DNA from: Cytophagaceae bacterium
GTDB lineage: Bacteria > Bacteroidota > Bacteroidia > Cytophagales > Spirosomataceae
NCBI GenBank assembly: GCA_947459055.1
Contig: CANHCG010000075.1
Location: 1-7,528 of the forward strand
DNA: 7,528 nt
Reading direction: 5' to 3'
The notes below the pieces were generated by a model. That model was not told the DNA's origin and searched no databases. It was given only the letters and a program-made list of their open reading frames with translations. Each line of letters starts with the position of its first letter. Positions within the stretch are counted from its first letter, which is position 1. A program made the position numbers and the translations under genes. Below, one piece after another: positions 7,436-7,528 of this stretch.

Positions 7436-7528
7436 CTATTTGTTTGTCACAAGGACGGTCAAACTCCGAGCCCCATGGGCTCCAATCACCAGCGACTGTT
7501 CAATATCCGCTGTCTTCGATGGCCCGGA
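7436..7528 (-). CDS. lutC: LUD-domain protein, LutC/YkgG-like (C-terminal end only)
   Basis: Only the last 30 codons and a TAG stop (7438-7436) fall in the window; the gene continues beyond 7528. The visible peptide begins [20 protein letters not shown] and ends LTVLVTNK. The GPS-x-TADIE block followed by G-x-HG is the conserved C-terminal signature of the LUD domain in LutC/YkgG proteins, which act with LutA and LutB in lactate oxidation to pyruvate. The residue after the HG is alanine where relatives often have proline. With so little visible, assignment to lactate use rather than another LUD-domain role is inferred from the motif alone. It lies 70 nt upstream of the Gfo/Idh/MocA gene in the same direction. 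The gap is very A/T-rich and has no convincing terminator, so read-through into the downstream operon is possible. Confidence 0.75.

Overview
The window reads as chromosome from a Bacteroidota bacterium, plausibly a Cytophagales-like one (the order is a guess). The reasons are moderate base composition, start codons without a clear Shine-Dalgarno sequence (upstream stretches are simply A/T-rich), and a gene set typical of that phylum: a Tat-exported Gfo/Idh/MocA oxidoreductase, a DUF1080 (3-keto-disaccharide hydrolase family) protein and an IorAB-type molybdenum hydroxylase. All six genes lie on the minus strand, so transcription runs from high to low coordinates.

In transcription order: (1) 7436-7528, the last 30 codons of a LutC/YkgG-like LUD-domain protein, running in from outside. 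(2) 6109-7365, a Tat-signal Gfo/Idh/MocA oxidoreductase. (3) 3392-6097, a large exported protein with an N-terminal helical-repeat region and two tandem DUF1080 domains. (4) 2904-3395, the small subunit of a molybdenum hydroxylase, with two [2Fe-2S] clusters. (5) 805-2901, the molybdopterin-binding large subunit, with its own Tat signal. (6) 768-801, a strong intrinsic terminator 3 nt after the stop of gene 5. (7) 1-612, the N-terminal 204 residues of an integral-membrane acyltransferase-3 protein, continuing outside the window.

Genes 2-5 are almost certainly one operon: intergenic distances are 11 nt, a 4-nt ATGA overlap and 2 nt, and the block ends at the terminator. Three of the four products carry export signals (Tat, Sec, none, Tat). 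The one without a signal is the small subunit of a complex whose large subunit has a Tat signal, so the whole set is expected in the periplasm or cell envelope. Gfo/Idh/MocA enzymes and DUF1080 proteins are known partners in oxidation of sugars to 3-keto-glycosides followed by glycosidic cleavage. My inference is that this operon oxidises and cleaves a glycoside in the periplasm, and that the molybdenum hydroxylase oxidises a released aldehyde or heteroaromatic product. The substrate cannot be read from the sequence.

I saw no tRNA, rRNA, CRISPR array, insertion sequence or phage gene. No gene-free stretch exceeds 300 bases; the longest is 613-804, which holds the terminator and presumably the promoter of the acyltransferase gene.
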